Source: Maribacter arenosus (lineage in GTDB: Bacteria; Bacteroidota; Bacteroidia; Flavobacteriales; Flavobacteriaceae). From it: 64,000 nucleotides of DNA. This document shows, one piece after another, positions 45,797 to 53,903 of this stretch (positions are counted from its first letter, which is position 1; the number at the start of each line of letters is the position of its first letter). The notes below the pieces were generated by a model, which had not been told where the DNA came from, made no database searches, and was given only the letters and a program-made list of their open reading frames with translations. The DNA is taken from positions 124,001 to 188,000 of the forward strand of contig NZ_JABTCG010000002.1 in assembly GCF_014610845.1 (NCBI RefSeq). Reading direction: 5' to 3'. Made by a program: the position numbers and the translations under genes.

Positions 45797-46966
45797 TCAA
45801 TACCGAAAAATAGCGTTCATTGGGCTTTCCTTTACAGGCATTTCCTCTGAGGATAGGATATATACCTGACCCCCTTGATCAAAAGTTCGAATGGCGGTCA
45901 AATTCATCAGCGATGCATTGAAAATTTCGTGTTTTCCGTTTAAGGTTACTTTTCTGTCTTCCTTATTATAAATACCGAACACATCGCTACCCTTTTCCAA
46001 AAAGAGGGTATCTACTTTACCATTAAGCGCAGCTTGAATTATGGTATTCAGTTCATAAGAAGTCTTTTGCGTATGGTAAAATTCATTGAACTTTTTCATC
46101 TTATCAAACTGGGACTTTTTAAAATATCCCTCAACGAGTTGCCAGGAGTTTTGATGTTTTTTATAATCCTTAGTAAACTCGGGATCTCCGGTCAAATACT
46201 TTTTATGTAAATTGTTATGGGTGTTTACCTCAGCATAGAGGGCGTATAGCCTTTGGGCACATGAAAGTACCAAGGGAGCTTTTGGGTCGGAAATGAGTTT
46301 CTGCACGCCTTTATCCAACATCCTAAAATATTCCAACATTTCAACCTTAAAATCCTCCTTGCCAGCACCTTGTCCATGAAAAGTAGCCCCATGGGCCGAT
46401 TGCCCACTTCTAAACTGTAGATTATTTTGTTCAAAATCGAAGCCAACGGCCTCTTCCAATTGTCTAGGGGCGACATCTTCAAGATGCATATCTTTAAAAT
46501 GGTATCTTGACGCTTCATACAATTTCACATGATCTTGACTTAGTTCCAATAGATAATAAAGGCCATCATTATGATAAAGTGGCAATAAGGGCAAGAGATA
46601 ATAATGACCCATGACATAGGCCCGTTCTTCAAAGGAAATCGGAATTTTGTAATAGCGAAGACCATCTTCCCGATCTAGGAATATGGCAAGGCCGTCAGAA
46701 GGATTTCGCCAAAGACCGGTTGCATCTACCAATTGTTCTATCGGTTGCAGAAAATCGGCTATTTCCTTTTTATTGATTTGTCGATCCAGCAACTGCTCCC
46801 GAATTTGTCGGATACATTTTTTTAAACGTGCCTGGGCCAGATGCTTGTTCTGTTCTTTCCCTTTCTTATCCATGGGAAGATATATGGAAATACAATGGTG
46901 GTCCCTATCTATAATAAGATTTTCTAACTCCTTTCTGGGTAGTGGGTTTTTTTCGTAAGTGGTCAT
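45797..46966 (-). CDS. eRF1-like (baeRF-type) protein
   Basis: The ATG at 46966 (MTTYEKNPLPRKELENLI) gives 389 residues; longer frames overlap the promoter. The order (N-terminal domain with a SIYLPMDKKGKEQNK loop, middle RNase-H-like part, C-terminal L7Ae-like part with VDTLFLEKGSDVFGIYN) resembles the bacterial archaeo-eukaryotic release-factor families. Such proteins may act on stalled ribosomes. The assignment rests on recalled family pattern and is moderate. Confidence 0.55.
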   Translation of the reverse strand: MTTYEKNPLPRKELENLIIDRDHHCISIYLPMDKKGKEQNKHLAQARLKKCIRQIREQLLDRQINKKEIADFLQPIEQLVDATGLWRNPSDGLAIFLDREDGLRYYKIPISFEERAYVMGHYYLLPLLPLYHNDGLYYLLELSQDHVKLYEASRYHFKDMHLEDVAPRQLEEAVGFDFEQNNLQFRSGQSAHGATFHGQGAGKEDFKVEMLEYFRMLDKGVQKLISDPKAPLVLSCAQRLYALYAEVNTHNNLHKKYLTGDPEFTKDYKKHQNSWQLVEGYFKKSQFDKMKKFNEFYHTQKTSYELNTIIQAALNGKVDTLFLEKGSDVFGIYNKEDRKVTLNGKHEIFNASLMNLTAIRTFDQGGQVYILSSEEMPVKESPMNAIFRY

Positions 46967-46986
46967 AACTGATAATTTGTTTCGTA

Positions 46987-47029
46987 TTAAGATATTCATA
47001 TCAATCAAAATTCGAAATGATTTGAATCA
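46987..47029 (-). promoter_or_regulatory. Crp/Fnr-type promoter of the baeRF-like gene and protease
   Basis: TGAT-TTGA-ATCA (47018-47029) with -7 box TATCTTAA (46987-46994) at the standard distance, 20 bases before the chosen start. Confidence 0.68.
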
Positions 47030-47095
47030 GTACAACTCACATTACGTAAGCAATCGCAATTTTAAACAAAACAGTATTGGCTATCCAAGGTGTAG

Positions 47096-47473
47096 TTAGG
47101 AAGGTTGATTCTTATGTAAACACTTTTCGATCGAGGCTAAAAGATCATTTAGCTCAAAAGGTTTGGTAAGGTAATCATCGGCGCCGGCATCTAAACCGGC
47201 CTTAATATCTATTTTTTCAGATTTGGCACTAAAAAAGATAAAAGGTATTCGCTTTAGTTTTGAAAATTGCCCTATATGGCCAAGCAAGGTAAAGCCATCC
47301 ATCTCAGGCATTCGAAGGTCGCAAAGTATCAGGTCAGGGGGATTTTGTTTAATTCTTTGCAAACCTGTTCTTCCGTTCGTAGCCGTAGTTACCTCATAGC
47401 CTTCCAATTCTAGAAGTTCGGCTGTATTTCCGCGAAGGGTCAAATCATCTTCAATAACAAGTATGCGTTTCAT
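47096..47473 (-). CDS. single-domain response regulator
   Basis: A 125-residue receiver domain only: acidic pocket EDD (8-10), phospho-acceptor Asp52 in LCDLRMPEMDGF, switch Ser/Thr near FFSAKSEK and Lys104 in DDYLTKPF. No output domain follows. It would pass a phosphoryl signal to another protein. No histidine kinase is next to it. Confidence 0.9.
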   Translation of the reverse strand: MKRILVIEDDLTLRGNTAELLELEGYEVTTATNGRTGLQRIKQNPPDLILCDLRMPEMDGFTLLGHIGQFSKLKRIPFIFFSAKSEKIDIKAGLDAGADDYLTKPFELNDLLASIEKCLHKNQPS

Positions 47474-47630
47474 CGGTAAATGTTTGGGGTTTCCTTTATC
47501 CGAATATTATGTATCTTAAATATACGTTAATTTGAAAGAAAAATCCTTAATTAAATGTGAATTCCCAATTAAGAATTTCAATTGTCCTAAGGTTTTGATC
47601 CCGATGGGGTTAAATCCTTTAAAATATAAC

Positions 47631-47673
47631 TGATCGGTGTCATACGTAATGTGATACTTTTACTCTAAATTTA
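47631..47673 (+). promoter_or_regulatory. Crp/Fnr-type promoter of the flavin-binding protein gene
   Basis: TGAT-CGGT-GTCA (47631-47642) with a perfect -7 box TAAATTTA (47666-47673). The leader to the start codon at 47748 is about 70 bases, longer than at the other sites. Confidence 0.65.
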
Positions 47674-47747
47674 GGCTGACAATAATAGAAAAAGGTATTG
47701 ATACCATTCATGGTAGAAGTAGTTTTTACATAATAGAGACATCGAAA

Positions 47748-48206
47748 ATGATTAGAGATTTAACATCTGAAACTTGTATAGAATTATTACGAACTACTTG
47801 TATCGGTCGTTTGGCCTATATAGCCCATGATGTTCCATATGCAATTCCCATTACATATTATTATTACCAGCCAAATAACAGTATTATCAGTTATTCCTTG
47901 GAAGGCCATAAAATAATTTCCATGCGTAATAAAAATACTGTATCCCTTCAGGTAGATGACATTGAGACGGTCAATCGATGGAAATCCGTGTTGGTTCATG
48001 GTGAATTTGAAGAACTTACTGGTAGCAATGCAAAAAAGCTATTGAACGAATTTTCAAAAGGCGTAAAGGAAATTATTAATAGCAAGGAAGAAAAAAAGGT
48101 TCAATTCATTCATGAATTTTCAAGAAAATTAGGCGTAAAAGATGCTTCTCCCATCGTTTATCAAATAAAAATACTGGAGATTACAGGGAAGGAAAGGCTA
48201 GGCTGA
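47748..48206 (+). CDS. pyridoxamine 5'-phosphate oxidase family (flavin-binding) protein
   Basis: A 152-residue split-barrel protein: CIGRLAYIAHDVPYAIPITY and SLEGHKIISMRNKNTVSLQV match the PNPOx-like nucleotide-binding fold. Members bind FMN or F420 and reduce small substrates or sense flavin. The true substrate is unknown. It stands alone behind its own promoter. Confidence 0.82.
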   Translation: MIRDLTSETCIELLRTTCIGRLAYIAHDVPYAIPITYYYYQPNNSIISYSLEGHKIISMRNKNTVSLQVDDIETVNRWKSVLVHGEFEELTGSNAKKLLNEFSKGVKEIINSKEEKKVQFIHEFSRKLGVKDASPIVYQIKILEITGKERLG

Positions 48207-48360
48207 TTTTCAGTAAATACTACCTTTCCTTATGTCCTAAAAACATTACTGCGTAATACTTAAAATAACCTATGTATTGATTTCAATCGATTTACATGGG
48301 TTGTTCGAAAAACCTAAAATTTGCTTTAATCAGAATTAGACGGTCCAATCTATTTTCAAC

Positions 48361-48403
48361 TGACCTGCATCATTGTAAAACAGGTGAAATCCAAAGACCT
48401 TTA
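48361..48403 (+). promoter_or_regulatory. Crp/Fnr-type promoter of ppsA-pfkB
   Basis: TGAC-CTGC-ATCA (48361-48372) with -7-like GACCTTTA (48396-48403) at the standard distance. A degenerate TGATTTCAATCG (48278-48289) lies further upstream. Confidence 0.66.
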
Positions 48404-48421
48404 AAGCTAAACCTGTGAGCA

Positions 48422-50824
48422 ATGAACACCTATATCAAAACATTTAGCCATATAAGAATTACGGATGTTCCATACGTAGGTGGCAAGAATGCCTCTTTGG
48501 GGGAAATGTACAATCAATTGATTTCAAAAGGGGTACAAGTACCCAATGGATTTGCAACAACGGCTGAAGCTTTCTGGGCCTATTTGGATGAAAATTCACT
48601 TCGGGCTCCGTTAATTAAAATTTTATCCGAATTGGATATTAACCGGTATTCAAATTTGGACACTATTGGGAAAAAGGCCCGAAATCTGATTCTTGGTGGA
48701 GAACTCTCCGAGCAACTTTCCAAAGAAATCATCGAGGCCTATCATGCCTTGTGTGGTGAGGAATCCTGCGCGGTCGCTGTGCGAAGTAGTGCCACAGCCG
48801 AGGACCTTCCCGATGCCAGTTTTGCAGGCCAACATGACACGTTTCTGAACATCGAAGGTAAGGATGCCGTACTTAACGCTATAAAAAAATGTTTTGCTTC
48901 ACTCTATACCAATCGCGCAATCAAATACCGAGATGATCATGGTTTTAAGCATAGCGAAGTAGCTCTTTCCGTTGGCATACAGAAAATGGTTAGAGCCGAC
49001 AAAGGCTGTTCAGGTGTAGGGTTTACTATTGAACCAGAATCAGGGTTCGAGAATGCCATTTTACTTTCTGGGGTATGGGGCCTCGGTGAAAATATCGTAC
49101 AGGGCACCATTAATCCTGATGAGTTTTATGTCTTTAAGCCATCCTTGGAAAAGGGTAACTACCCTATCATCCAAAAGAAAATGGGCGATAAGAAACTCAC
49201 CATGATCTATTCAAAAGCTAAAAAAGGCGGGGCAACAGTAAACATCCATACCCCTAAACCCAGACAGCAGCAATTTATATTGTCTGATCAAGAAGTAATC
49301 GATTTAGCGAAATGGGCCTTGGTAATTGAAAAACATTATGGTAAACCCATGGACATTGAATGGGCCAAAGATGGTAATACCAATGAACTTTACATTATTC
49401 AGGCCCGGCCTGAAACCGTACACCGTGCCAAGGAAAAAAATATCCACATCATCTATAAACTAATGGAAAAAGGAAAGGTGCTGGCTACAGGAAACGCGGT
49501 TGGTTCAAAAATAAAGATAGGAAGCCCGATCATTCTTTATTCCCCAAAAGAGGCAAAAAACCTGACCCATGACCATATTATCGTTACAGATACCATTACC
49601 CCTGACTGGGATCCCCTGCTAAAGCAAGTAGGTGGTATTATAACCAATAAGGGTGGCCGAACCAGCCATGCGGCCATTGTGGCCCGGGAACTCGGGGTTC
49701 CGGCCATTGTAGGGTGCGGAAATGCAACTAAGTGCCTCACTGACAAAGAACTAATAACCCTGTCATGCGCCCAAGGGAAAACAGGATATATCTATGAAGG
49801 CAAACTTTCTTTCAATGAGGAAAAAATCGATTTTTCAAATATAAAGATGCCAAAAACCGAAGCCAAAATGATTTTGGCCGATCCAGAAAACGCATTTCGA
49901 ATGTCGTTCTATCCAAACCATGGTGTTGGGCTGTTACGAATGGAATTCATCATTACGCATTCCGTAAAGATACATCCTATGGCATTGGTCAAGTTCAACG
50001 AACTTAAAAATGCCGGTGTTATACGTAAAATCAATAAAATCACCCATAATTACGCGAACAAAACCGATTATTTTATCGATCAACTTTCACAAGGAATCGC
50101 TACCATTGCGGCCGCCTTTTATCCCAAAGAGGTCATTGTCCGGTTAAGTGATTTCAAGACCAATGAATATGCCAATCTAATCGGTGGTACCGATTTTGAA
50201 CCTCTTGAAGAAAACCCGATGTTGGGTTTCAGGGGAGCCTCGAGATACTATAGCGATCTATATAAAGAAGGATTTGCGCTTGAATGTGCCGCCATTAAGA
50301 AAGTACGGGAACATATGGGTCTCAATAACCTGAAAGTTATGGTTCCTTTCTGTAGAACATTGGAAGAGGGTAAAAAAGTAATGGAAATTATGCGGAAATA
50401 CGGACTTAAACGTGGTGAAAAAGGATTGGAAATATATACCATGGTCGAAATTCCCAGCAATGTGATCCTTGGAAAAGAATTTGCTGAAATTTTCGATGGG
50501 TTCTCCATCGGTTCAAATGATTTGACCCAATTGACCTTGGGAATAGACCGTGATTCCGAAATCATGGGTAATTTATTCGATGAAAACGATCCTGCGGCCA
50601 AGCGTATGATTTCAATGGCTATAGATTCAGCACGGGAAACCAATACCAAAATCGGCCTATGCGGACAAGCACCCAGCGATTTTCCCGAATTTGCCAAGTT
50701 TTTGGTAGAAGAGGGTATCGATAGTATTTCCTTTAATCCTGATGCTCTTTTACAAGGGATTGAAAATATTAATAAAGCTGAAGAAAGTTTTGTAGGTCAA
50801 CATATGGCCTTAAACAACCATTAA
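48422..50824 (+). CDS. ppsA: phosphoenolpyruvate synthase
   Basis: An 800-residue protein of PEP synthase layout: ATP-grasp domain (GGKNASLGEMYNQL, VRSSATAEDLPDASFAGQHD), phosphohistidine domain (GGRTSHAAIVARELG, His416) and C-terminal TIM barrel (GLLRMEFI, VMVPFCRT, GSNDLTQLTLGIDRDS). It makes PEP from pyruvate and ATP, or runs in reverse. It is followed by pfkB with overlapping frames, so glycolytic flux control under low oxygen is likely. Confidence 0.95.
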   Translation: MNTYIKTFSHIRITDVPYVGGKNASLGEMYNQLISKGVQVPNGFATTAEAFWAYLDENSLRAPLIKILSELDINRYSNLDTIGKKARNLILGGELSEQLSKEIIEAYHALCGEESCAVAVRSSATAEDLPDASFAGQHDTFLNIEGKDAVLNAIKKCFASLYTNRAIKYRDDHGFKHSEVALSVGIQKMVRADKGCSGVGFTIEPESGFENAILLSGVWGLGENIVQGTINPDEFYVFKPSLEKGNYPIIQKKMGDKKLTMIYSKAKKGGATVNIHTPKPRQQQFILSDQEVIDLAKWALVIEKHYGKPMDIEWAKDGNTNELYIIQARPETVHRAKEKNIHIIYKLMEKGKVLATGNAVGSKIKIGSPIILYSPKEAKNLTHDHIIVTDTITPDWDPLLKQVGGIITNKGGRTSHAAIVARELGVPAIVGCGNATKCLTDKELITLSCAQGKTGYIYEGKLSFNEEKIDFSNIKMPKTEAKMILADPENAFRMSFYPNHGVGLLRMEFIITHSVKIHPMALVKFNELKNAGVIRKINKITHNYANKTDYFIDQLSQGIATIAAAFYPKEVIVRLSDFKTNEYANLIGGTDFEPLEENPMLGFRGASRYYSDLYKEGFALECAAIKKVREHMGLNNLKVMVPFCRTLEEGKKVMEIMRKYGLKRGEKGLEIYTMVEIPSNVILGKEFAEIFDGFSIGSNDLTQLTLGIDRDSEIMGNLFDENDPAAKRMISMAIDSARETNTKIGLCGQAPSDFPEFAKFLVEEGIDSISFNPDALLQGIENINKAEESFVGQHMALNNH

Positions 50825-50862
50825 TGCTTTTTACAAAGCGTGGACTTCTAAAATTCGCCAAA

Positions 50863-51831
50863 ATGCCAAAAATAGTCACACTCACGATGAATCCCGTAAT
50901 TGATAAGGATACCCATGTAGCAGGTATTGTTCCCAATAAAAAGTTACGCTGTGCCTCGCCCGAATACTTTGCCGGAGGTGGCGGCATCAATGTGTCTCGA
51001 GCCCTAAAAAAGCTAGGTGGTGAATCGCTTTGCGTGTATCTTGCCGGCGGACCCACAGGAGACCACTTGCAACAATTGATTACTAAGGAAAATATAGGAC
51101 AAGAGGTTATTTCCATTGAAGGATGGACACGCGAAAATCTATCGGTGACCGATACGAACACACAGCTTCAATATAGGTTTGGGGTGCCAGGTCCCAACGT
51201 TAAACAGAAGGAATGGAAACGTATTTTAACTTTTTTGGAAGCTAATTTAGAGCAAGATGATTTTTTGGTCGCTAGTGGCAAATTGCCTCCGGGGGTTCCA
51301 ACTGATTTTTATGTACTGGTTTCGAAAATCACGGATAGGAATAAATCAAAATTGGTATTGGATACTTCAGGCGATGCCTTGATCCCGAGTATGAAGGCCA
51401 ATATATATCTCATGAAACCCAACTTAGGGGAGCTAAGTATAATCATGGGGGCAACCTCTATCTCGGCTTTTGATCTGGAACCACTGGCCAAAAAGTTTCT
51501 GGATAAATATAGTTGTGAAATACTTGTGGTATCCTTAGGTGCAAAAGGGGCATTATGGGGCCAAGGGGATGAATTGGAACATATACCTGCCCCAACGGTT
51601 CACCAAAAAAGCGTTATTGGTGCGGGTGATAGTATGGTAGCAGGAATGGTCCATAGCCTTATCACCGGCAAAAGTCTAGGGGAGGCCATAAAGTATGGAG
51701 TAGCCTGTGGTACGGCAGCAACACTGCATCCCGGGACACAACTTTGTAATAAAGAGGATGCAGATCAACTGTATGGGTGGGTCATGAACAACACAGTTAA
51801 AAAAGAGAAAATAAGTGCCAAACTGACCTAG
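50863..51831 (+). CDS. PfkB family hexose/phosphofructokinase
   Basis: The start ATG at 50863 (MPKIVTLTMNPVIDKDTHV) matches the usual PfkB start; an ATG at 50824 overlapping the ppsA stop would add 13 residues. It has 322 residues: FAGGGGINVSRAL, the LMKPNLGELS segment and the catalytic GAGDSMVAGMVH. Most like 6-phosphofructokinase 2 or 1-phosphofructokinase. The stop codon lies inside the TGACCTAGGTCA palindrome that starts the next transcription unit. Confidence 0.9.
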   Translation: MPKIVTLTMNPVIDKDTHVAGIVPNKKLRCASPEYFAGGGGINVSRALKKLGGESLCVYLAGGPTGDHLQQLITKENIGQEVISIEGWTRENLSVTDTNTQLQYRFGVPGPNVKQKEWKRILTFLEANLEQDDFLVASGKLPPGVPTDFYVLVSKITDRNKSKLVLDTSGDALIPSMKANIYLMKPNLGELSIIMGATSISAFDLEPLAKKFLDKYSCEILVVSLGAKGALWGQGDELEHIPAPTVHQKSVIGAGDSMVAGMVHSLITGKSLGEAIKYGVACGTAATLHPGTQLCNKEDADQLYGWVMNNTVKKEKISAKLT

Positions 51832-51866
51832 GTCATTTTGCTACCCAATCTGCCCTTCTATCTTTA
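51824..51866 (+). promoter_or_regulatory. Crp/Fnr-type promoter of the first short transcript
   Basis: Perfect palindrome TGACCTAGGTCA (51824-51835), with the pfkB stop codon inside it, and -7 box TATCTTTA (51859-51866) at the standard distance. A strong terminator follows at 52049, giving a transcript of about 210 bases. Confidence 0.72.
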
Positions 51867-51893
51867 CGATCAAATTATAAATCAATTGGTTCA

Positions 51894-51989
51894 TTGAAAA
51901 GTATTTTGGCCTTCTTCGGGGAATTGAAGGCCGATGAAAAAGAAGAAGCTAGAAAATCTGAAAGCCTTTTGAATCCCGATAAAGTTTAG
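51894..51989 (+). CDS. putative 31-residue micropeptide 1
   Basis: TTG-started frame reading LKSILAFFGELKADEKEE then ARKSESLLNPDKV. It begins about 23 bases after the expected transcript start and has a hydrophobic start followed by a charged helix. The second unit has a similar frame: LKNKFLGFW aligns with LKSILAFFG in the same phase, and the bases around it also align. An ATT codon at 51885 aligns with the ATG of the second frame. Translation is unproven. Confidence 0.4.
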   Translation: MKSILAFFGELKADEKEEARKSESLLNPDKV

Positions 51990-52048
51990 CGATAAATTTT
52001 GGTAAGGGTCAGTGTAAGCGCACATCGGAAAGGAAAGCATCTTCTAGG

Positions 52049-52083
52049 GAACCGGGACATTTCGGTGTTCCGGTTCTTTTTTT
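52049..52083 (+). terminator. intrinsic terminator 1 of the array
   Basis: Stem GAACCGGGACA (52049-52059) with TGTTCCGGTTC (52066-52076), 11 pairs with one G-T, loop TTTCGG, then seven T. Very strong. Confidence 0.88.
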
Positions 52084-52100
52084 ATAAAGGTCCGCCAAAC

Positions 52101-52143
52101 TGACCTAGGTCATTGTGGGCGAAGAGGTAGTTCCTTACCTTGT
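52101..52143 (+). promoter_or_regulatory. Crp/Fnr-type promoter of the second short transcript
   Basis: A second perfect TGACCTAGGTCA (52101-52112), identical to that at 51824, with -7-like TACCTTGT (52136-52143). It begins 18 bases after terminator 1. Confidence 0.68.
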
Positions 52144-52159
52144 GGTCTATAACTTGTAA

Positions 52160-52267
52160 ATGAGTTCTTTGAAAAATAAATTCTTGGGTTTTTGGGTCGT
52201 GGGGATACAAAAATCCAACAAATGGAAGAAGTTTCAGATTGCAGATTATACCCTTTGGACCTTATAG
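52160..52267 (+). CDS. putative 35-residue micropeptide 2
   Basis: ATG-started frame MSSLKNKFLGFWVVGIQKSN then KWKKFQIADYTLWTL. Short hydrophobic start and a basic middle, suggesting membrane contact. It is related to micropeptide 1 at its start. No ribosome site is evident, as often in Bacteroidota. Real translation needs proof. Confidence 0.42.
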   Translation: MSSLKNKFLGFWVVGIQKSNKWKKFQIADYTLWTL

Positions 52268-52331
52268 GTATTTGGGGAAAAATTCATAAAAGGTTCAATA
52301 TAAGAGGAGATTGATCTGAAAAACATCTTCA

Positions 52332-52367
52332 AAGAATCCGGAATATTGGGGTATTTCGGATTCTTTT
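52332..52367 (+). terminator. intrinsic terminator 2 of the array
   Basis: 14-pair stem AAGAATCCGGAATA (52332-52345) with TATTTCGGATTCTT (52352-52365), loop TTGGGG, short T run. Like terminator 1 it carries a CCGG/CCGA core, and the stem contains one G-T pair. Confidence 0.85.
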
Positions 52368-52519
52368 AAAGCAATGGTTATCAAAGTCCCAAGAGACGAT
52401 GATGACCCTAGTAAAGAGACGGATACTGTTGATATGTAGGTCAATTGCTTAGGTCATTTTAGCGATAAAATGATTCAAATGGTTGAAAAACAGAATTGAT
52501 GAATTCCATTTCTTTATGG

Positions 52520-52552
52520 AAAACAGGGACGCTGTAAGCGGACCTGTTTTTT
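52520..52552 (+). terminator. intrinsic terminator 3 of the array
   Basis: Outer stem AAAACAGG (52520-52527) with CCTGTTTT (52543-52550), tandem GA mismatch, inner CGC/GCG stem, loop TGTAA, six T in all. Upstream, a degenerate palindrome TTGC-TTAG-GTCA (52445-52456) may be its promoter. Confidence 0.8.
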
Positions 52553-52555
52553 CTT

Positions 52556-52567
52556 TGACATCAATCA
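52556..52567. promoter_or_regulatory. Crp/Fnr-type palindrome directly after terminator 3
   Basis: TGAC-ATCA-ATCA fits the common pattern, but the standard-register octamer is not a -7 box. A TAGTTTTG box lies at 52627-52634, too far to be paired in the same way. Weak evidence for a promoter. Confidence 0.35.
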
Positions 52568-52708
52568 TTCAGACTTCTAAGCAGTAATGCCTTGGCGGTC
52601 ATATAATGGTATCACAATGTCTTATATAGTTTTGACATCTTGGTAATTGTGCAGCTAGTTCGTCTGAGCTTGGCTCCTACCCAAAATGTAAGCATAGGAT
52701 ACCACTAA

Positions 52709-52746
52709 AAGGACAGGAATAAATCGATATCCCTGTCCTTTTTTTT
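52709..52746 (+). terminator. intrinsic terminator 4 of the array
   Basis: AAGGACAGG (52709-52717) with CCTGTCCTT (52732-52740), loop of 14 bases, eight T. From a -7 box at 52627 the transcript would be about 108 bases, too short for a meaningful ORF. Confidence 0.85.
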
Positions 52747-52792
52747 AACATACAAATGTAAGATACGAGCAACCGTAGGGTGATATGGACTA

Positions 52793-52893
52793 AAAAAGTT
52801 CGCAATGTTTATCACCGGAGTTACCCTTTGAACAGTTTGGCAATTAGGTAACCCAAAGGATAGATTGTACATGTAGCACAGTACGAACTTTTT
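52793..52893 (+). ncRNA. putative structured RNA of the array
   Basis: A 10-base perfect inverted repeat encloses about 80 bases: AAAAAGTTCG (52793-52802) and CGAACTTTTT (52884-52893). Inside, GTTACC (52820-52825) can pair with GGTAAC (52847-52852), or CCTTTG (52825-52830) with CAAAGG (52854-52859). The two inner helices share base 52825. No long ORF is present. Terminator 5 follows at once. Confidence 0.45.
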
Positions 52894-52898
52894 AAAGG

Positions 52899-52926
52899 AA
52901 ACAGGAGACCATGGTCTCCTGTTTTT
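52899..52926 (+). terminator. intrinsic terminator 5 of the array
   Basis: Perfect stem AAACAGGAGAC (52899-52909) with GTCTCCTGTTT (52914-52924), loop CATG, then T run. The spacing of terminators 2 to 5 is 188, 189 and 190 bases. Confidence 0.88.
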
Positions 52927-52952
52927 GTTTATTCATGTAGGCAGATCAGTCC

Positions 52953-52995
52953 TGATTACTATCATTGTGGCCAGATCTTGATTTTGATATCTTCA
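52953..52995 (+). promoter_or_regulatory. Crp/Fnr-type promoter of the 53.1-kb membrane protein
   Basis: TGAT-TACT-ATCA (52953-52964) with -7 box TATCTTCA (52988-52995) at the standard distance. The leader to the start codon at 53108 is about 108 bases. Confidence 0.66.
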
Positions 52996-53107
52996 CTAAT
53001 ATTATAATCAGCATTTCGGTTTTGTTGGGATGACCTAGATAGAATTAGGTCTGGCTTTTACCAAAGAACTGCGTTCCCATTTACAGAAGAACATGCAACA
53101 TAAGAAC

Positions 53108-53797
53108 ATGAAGAAGCAATCCAATGTCCGCTTTGGTATTTTTTCATTACTAATGCCATTGATCGGTATCGGATTATTCGTTCTTTTTTATATCCTATCC
53201 GCTTTGAATTATCCCGGTGGTTCTTGGTATTCACCAAATCAGGAAGGTTTTAGTTTTTGGCATAATTATCTATGTGATCTTTTGGATGTTTATGCAATCA
53301 ATGGTGATATCAATACAGCACGGGTTTATGCCATAATTGCACTGGGCTTCCTATGTTCAGGTTTATTCTGGTTATGGATGTATTTACCTAGGGCATTCAT
53401 AACGAATGGTCTAAATCAAAAAATTATGTGGGTATCCGGATTGCTATCCATATTAACAATCCCATTCCTTGCTTTGGGCGAACATGATCTTATTGTACGT
53501 ATCGCCGGGTTATTTGGAATCATAGCATTTATAAGTTGTTCAATAGAACTACTCAAAGCGGGCCATAAATTCCTTTTCGCCTTAGGAATATTATGTATAC
53601 TAATCTTCCTGGCGAATTATTATACCTACGAAACCGGAATCTTCATTGGTTCACTTCCCGTAATCCAAAAGATTACCTTCTTACTATTTATCGTCTGGTT
53701 CATTTATCTGGATGTCCTATTGGTCCGAAAAGTCATAGCCCGGAAAAGACTTTCCCAAGATGACCTTCTCGACAAAGGCCTTCATACTGACCAATAA
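53108..53797 (+). CDS. six-helix membrane protein of the stress region
   Basis: The ATG at 53108 (MKKQSNVRFGIFSLLMPLIG) gives 229 residues; an ATG five codons upstream is possible. Six to seven hydrophobic helices, an exposed loop with GSWYSPNQEGFSFWHNYLCD, which resembles DUF998-type membrane proteins. Function unknown. Confidence 0.72.
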   Translation: MKKQSNVRFGIFSLLMPLIGIGLFVLFYILSALNYPGGSWYSPNQEGFSFWHNYLCDLLDVYAINGDINTARVYAIIALGFLCSGLFWLWMYLPRAFITNGLNQKIMWVSGLLSILTIPFLALGEHDLIVRIAGLFGIIAFISCSIELLKAGHKFLFALGILCILIFLANYYTYETGIFIGSLPVIQKITFLLFIVWFIYLDVLLVRKVIARKRLSQDDLLDKGLHTDQ

Positions 53798-53817
53798 AGG
53801 CTCCTAGATAGTGGTAC

Positions 53818-53860
53818 TGACCTTGGTCATTCCACAACCTATATAGGTTCATTATCTTTT
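53818..53860 (+). promoter_or_regulatory. Crp/Fnr-type promoter of the zinc-ribbon gene
   Basis: TGAC-CTTG-GTCA (53818-53829) with -7 box TATCTTTT (53853-53860). The start site near 53866 argues against a start codon at 53871 and for one near 53904. Confidence 0.72.
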
Positions 53861-53903
53861 CTTTGTTAAAATGAATCATATAAAAGTTATTATTAAAACA
53901 ACA

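Noticed and set aside
48278-48289. TGAT-TTCA-ATCG as a second ppsA promoter
   Set aside because: Incomplete second half-site and no matching -7 box.
52470-52650. Tiny frames of 7-12 codons in array units 3 and 4
   Set aside because: Too short, no similarity to the first two micropeptides in a convincing length, and one runs into a terminator stem.
53031-53042. TGAC-CTAG-ATAG near the membrane-protein gene
   Set aside because: Second half-site fails and no -7 box follows. It may be part of a wider GACCTA-N8-TAGGTC repeat, but this has no known meaning.
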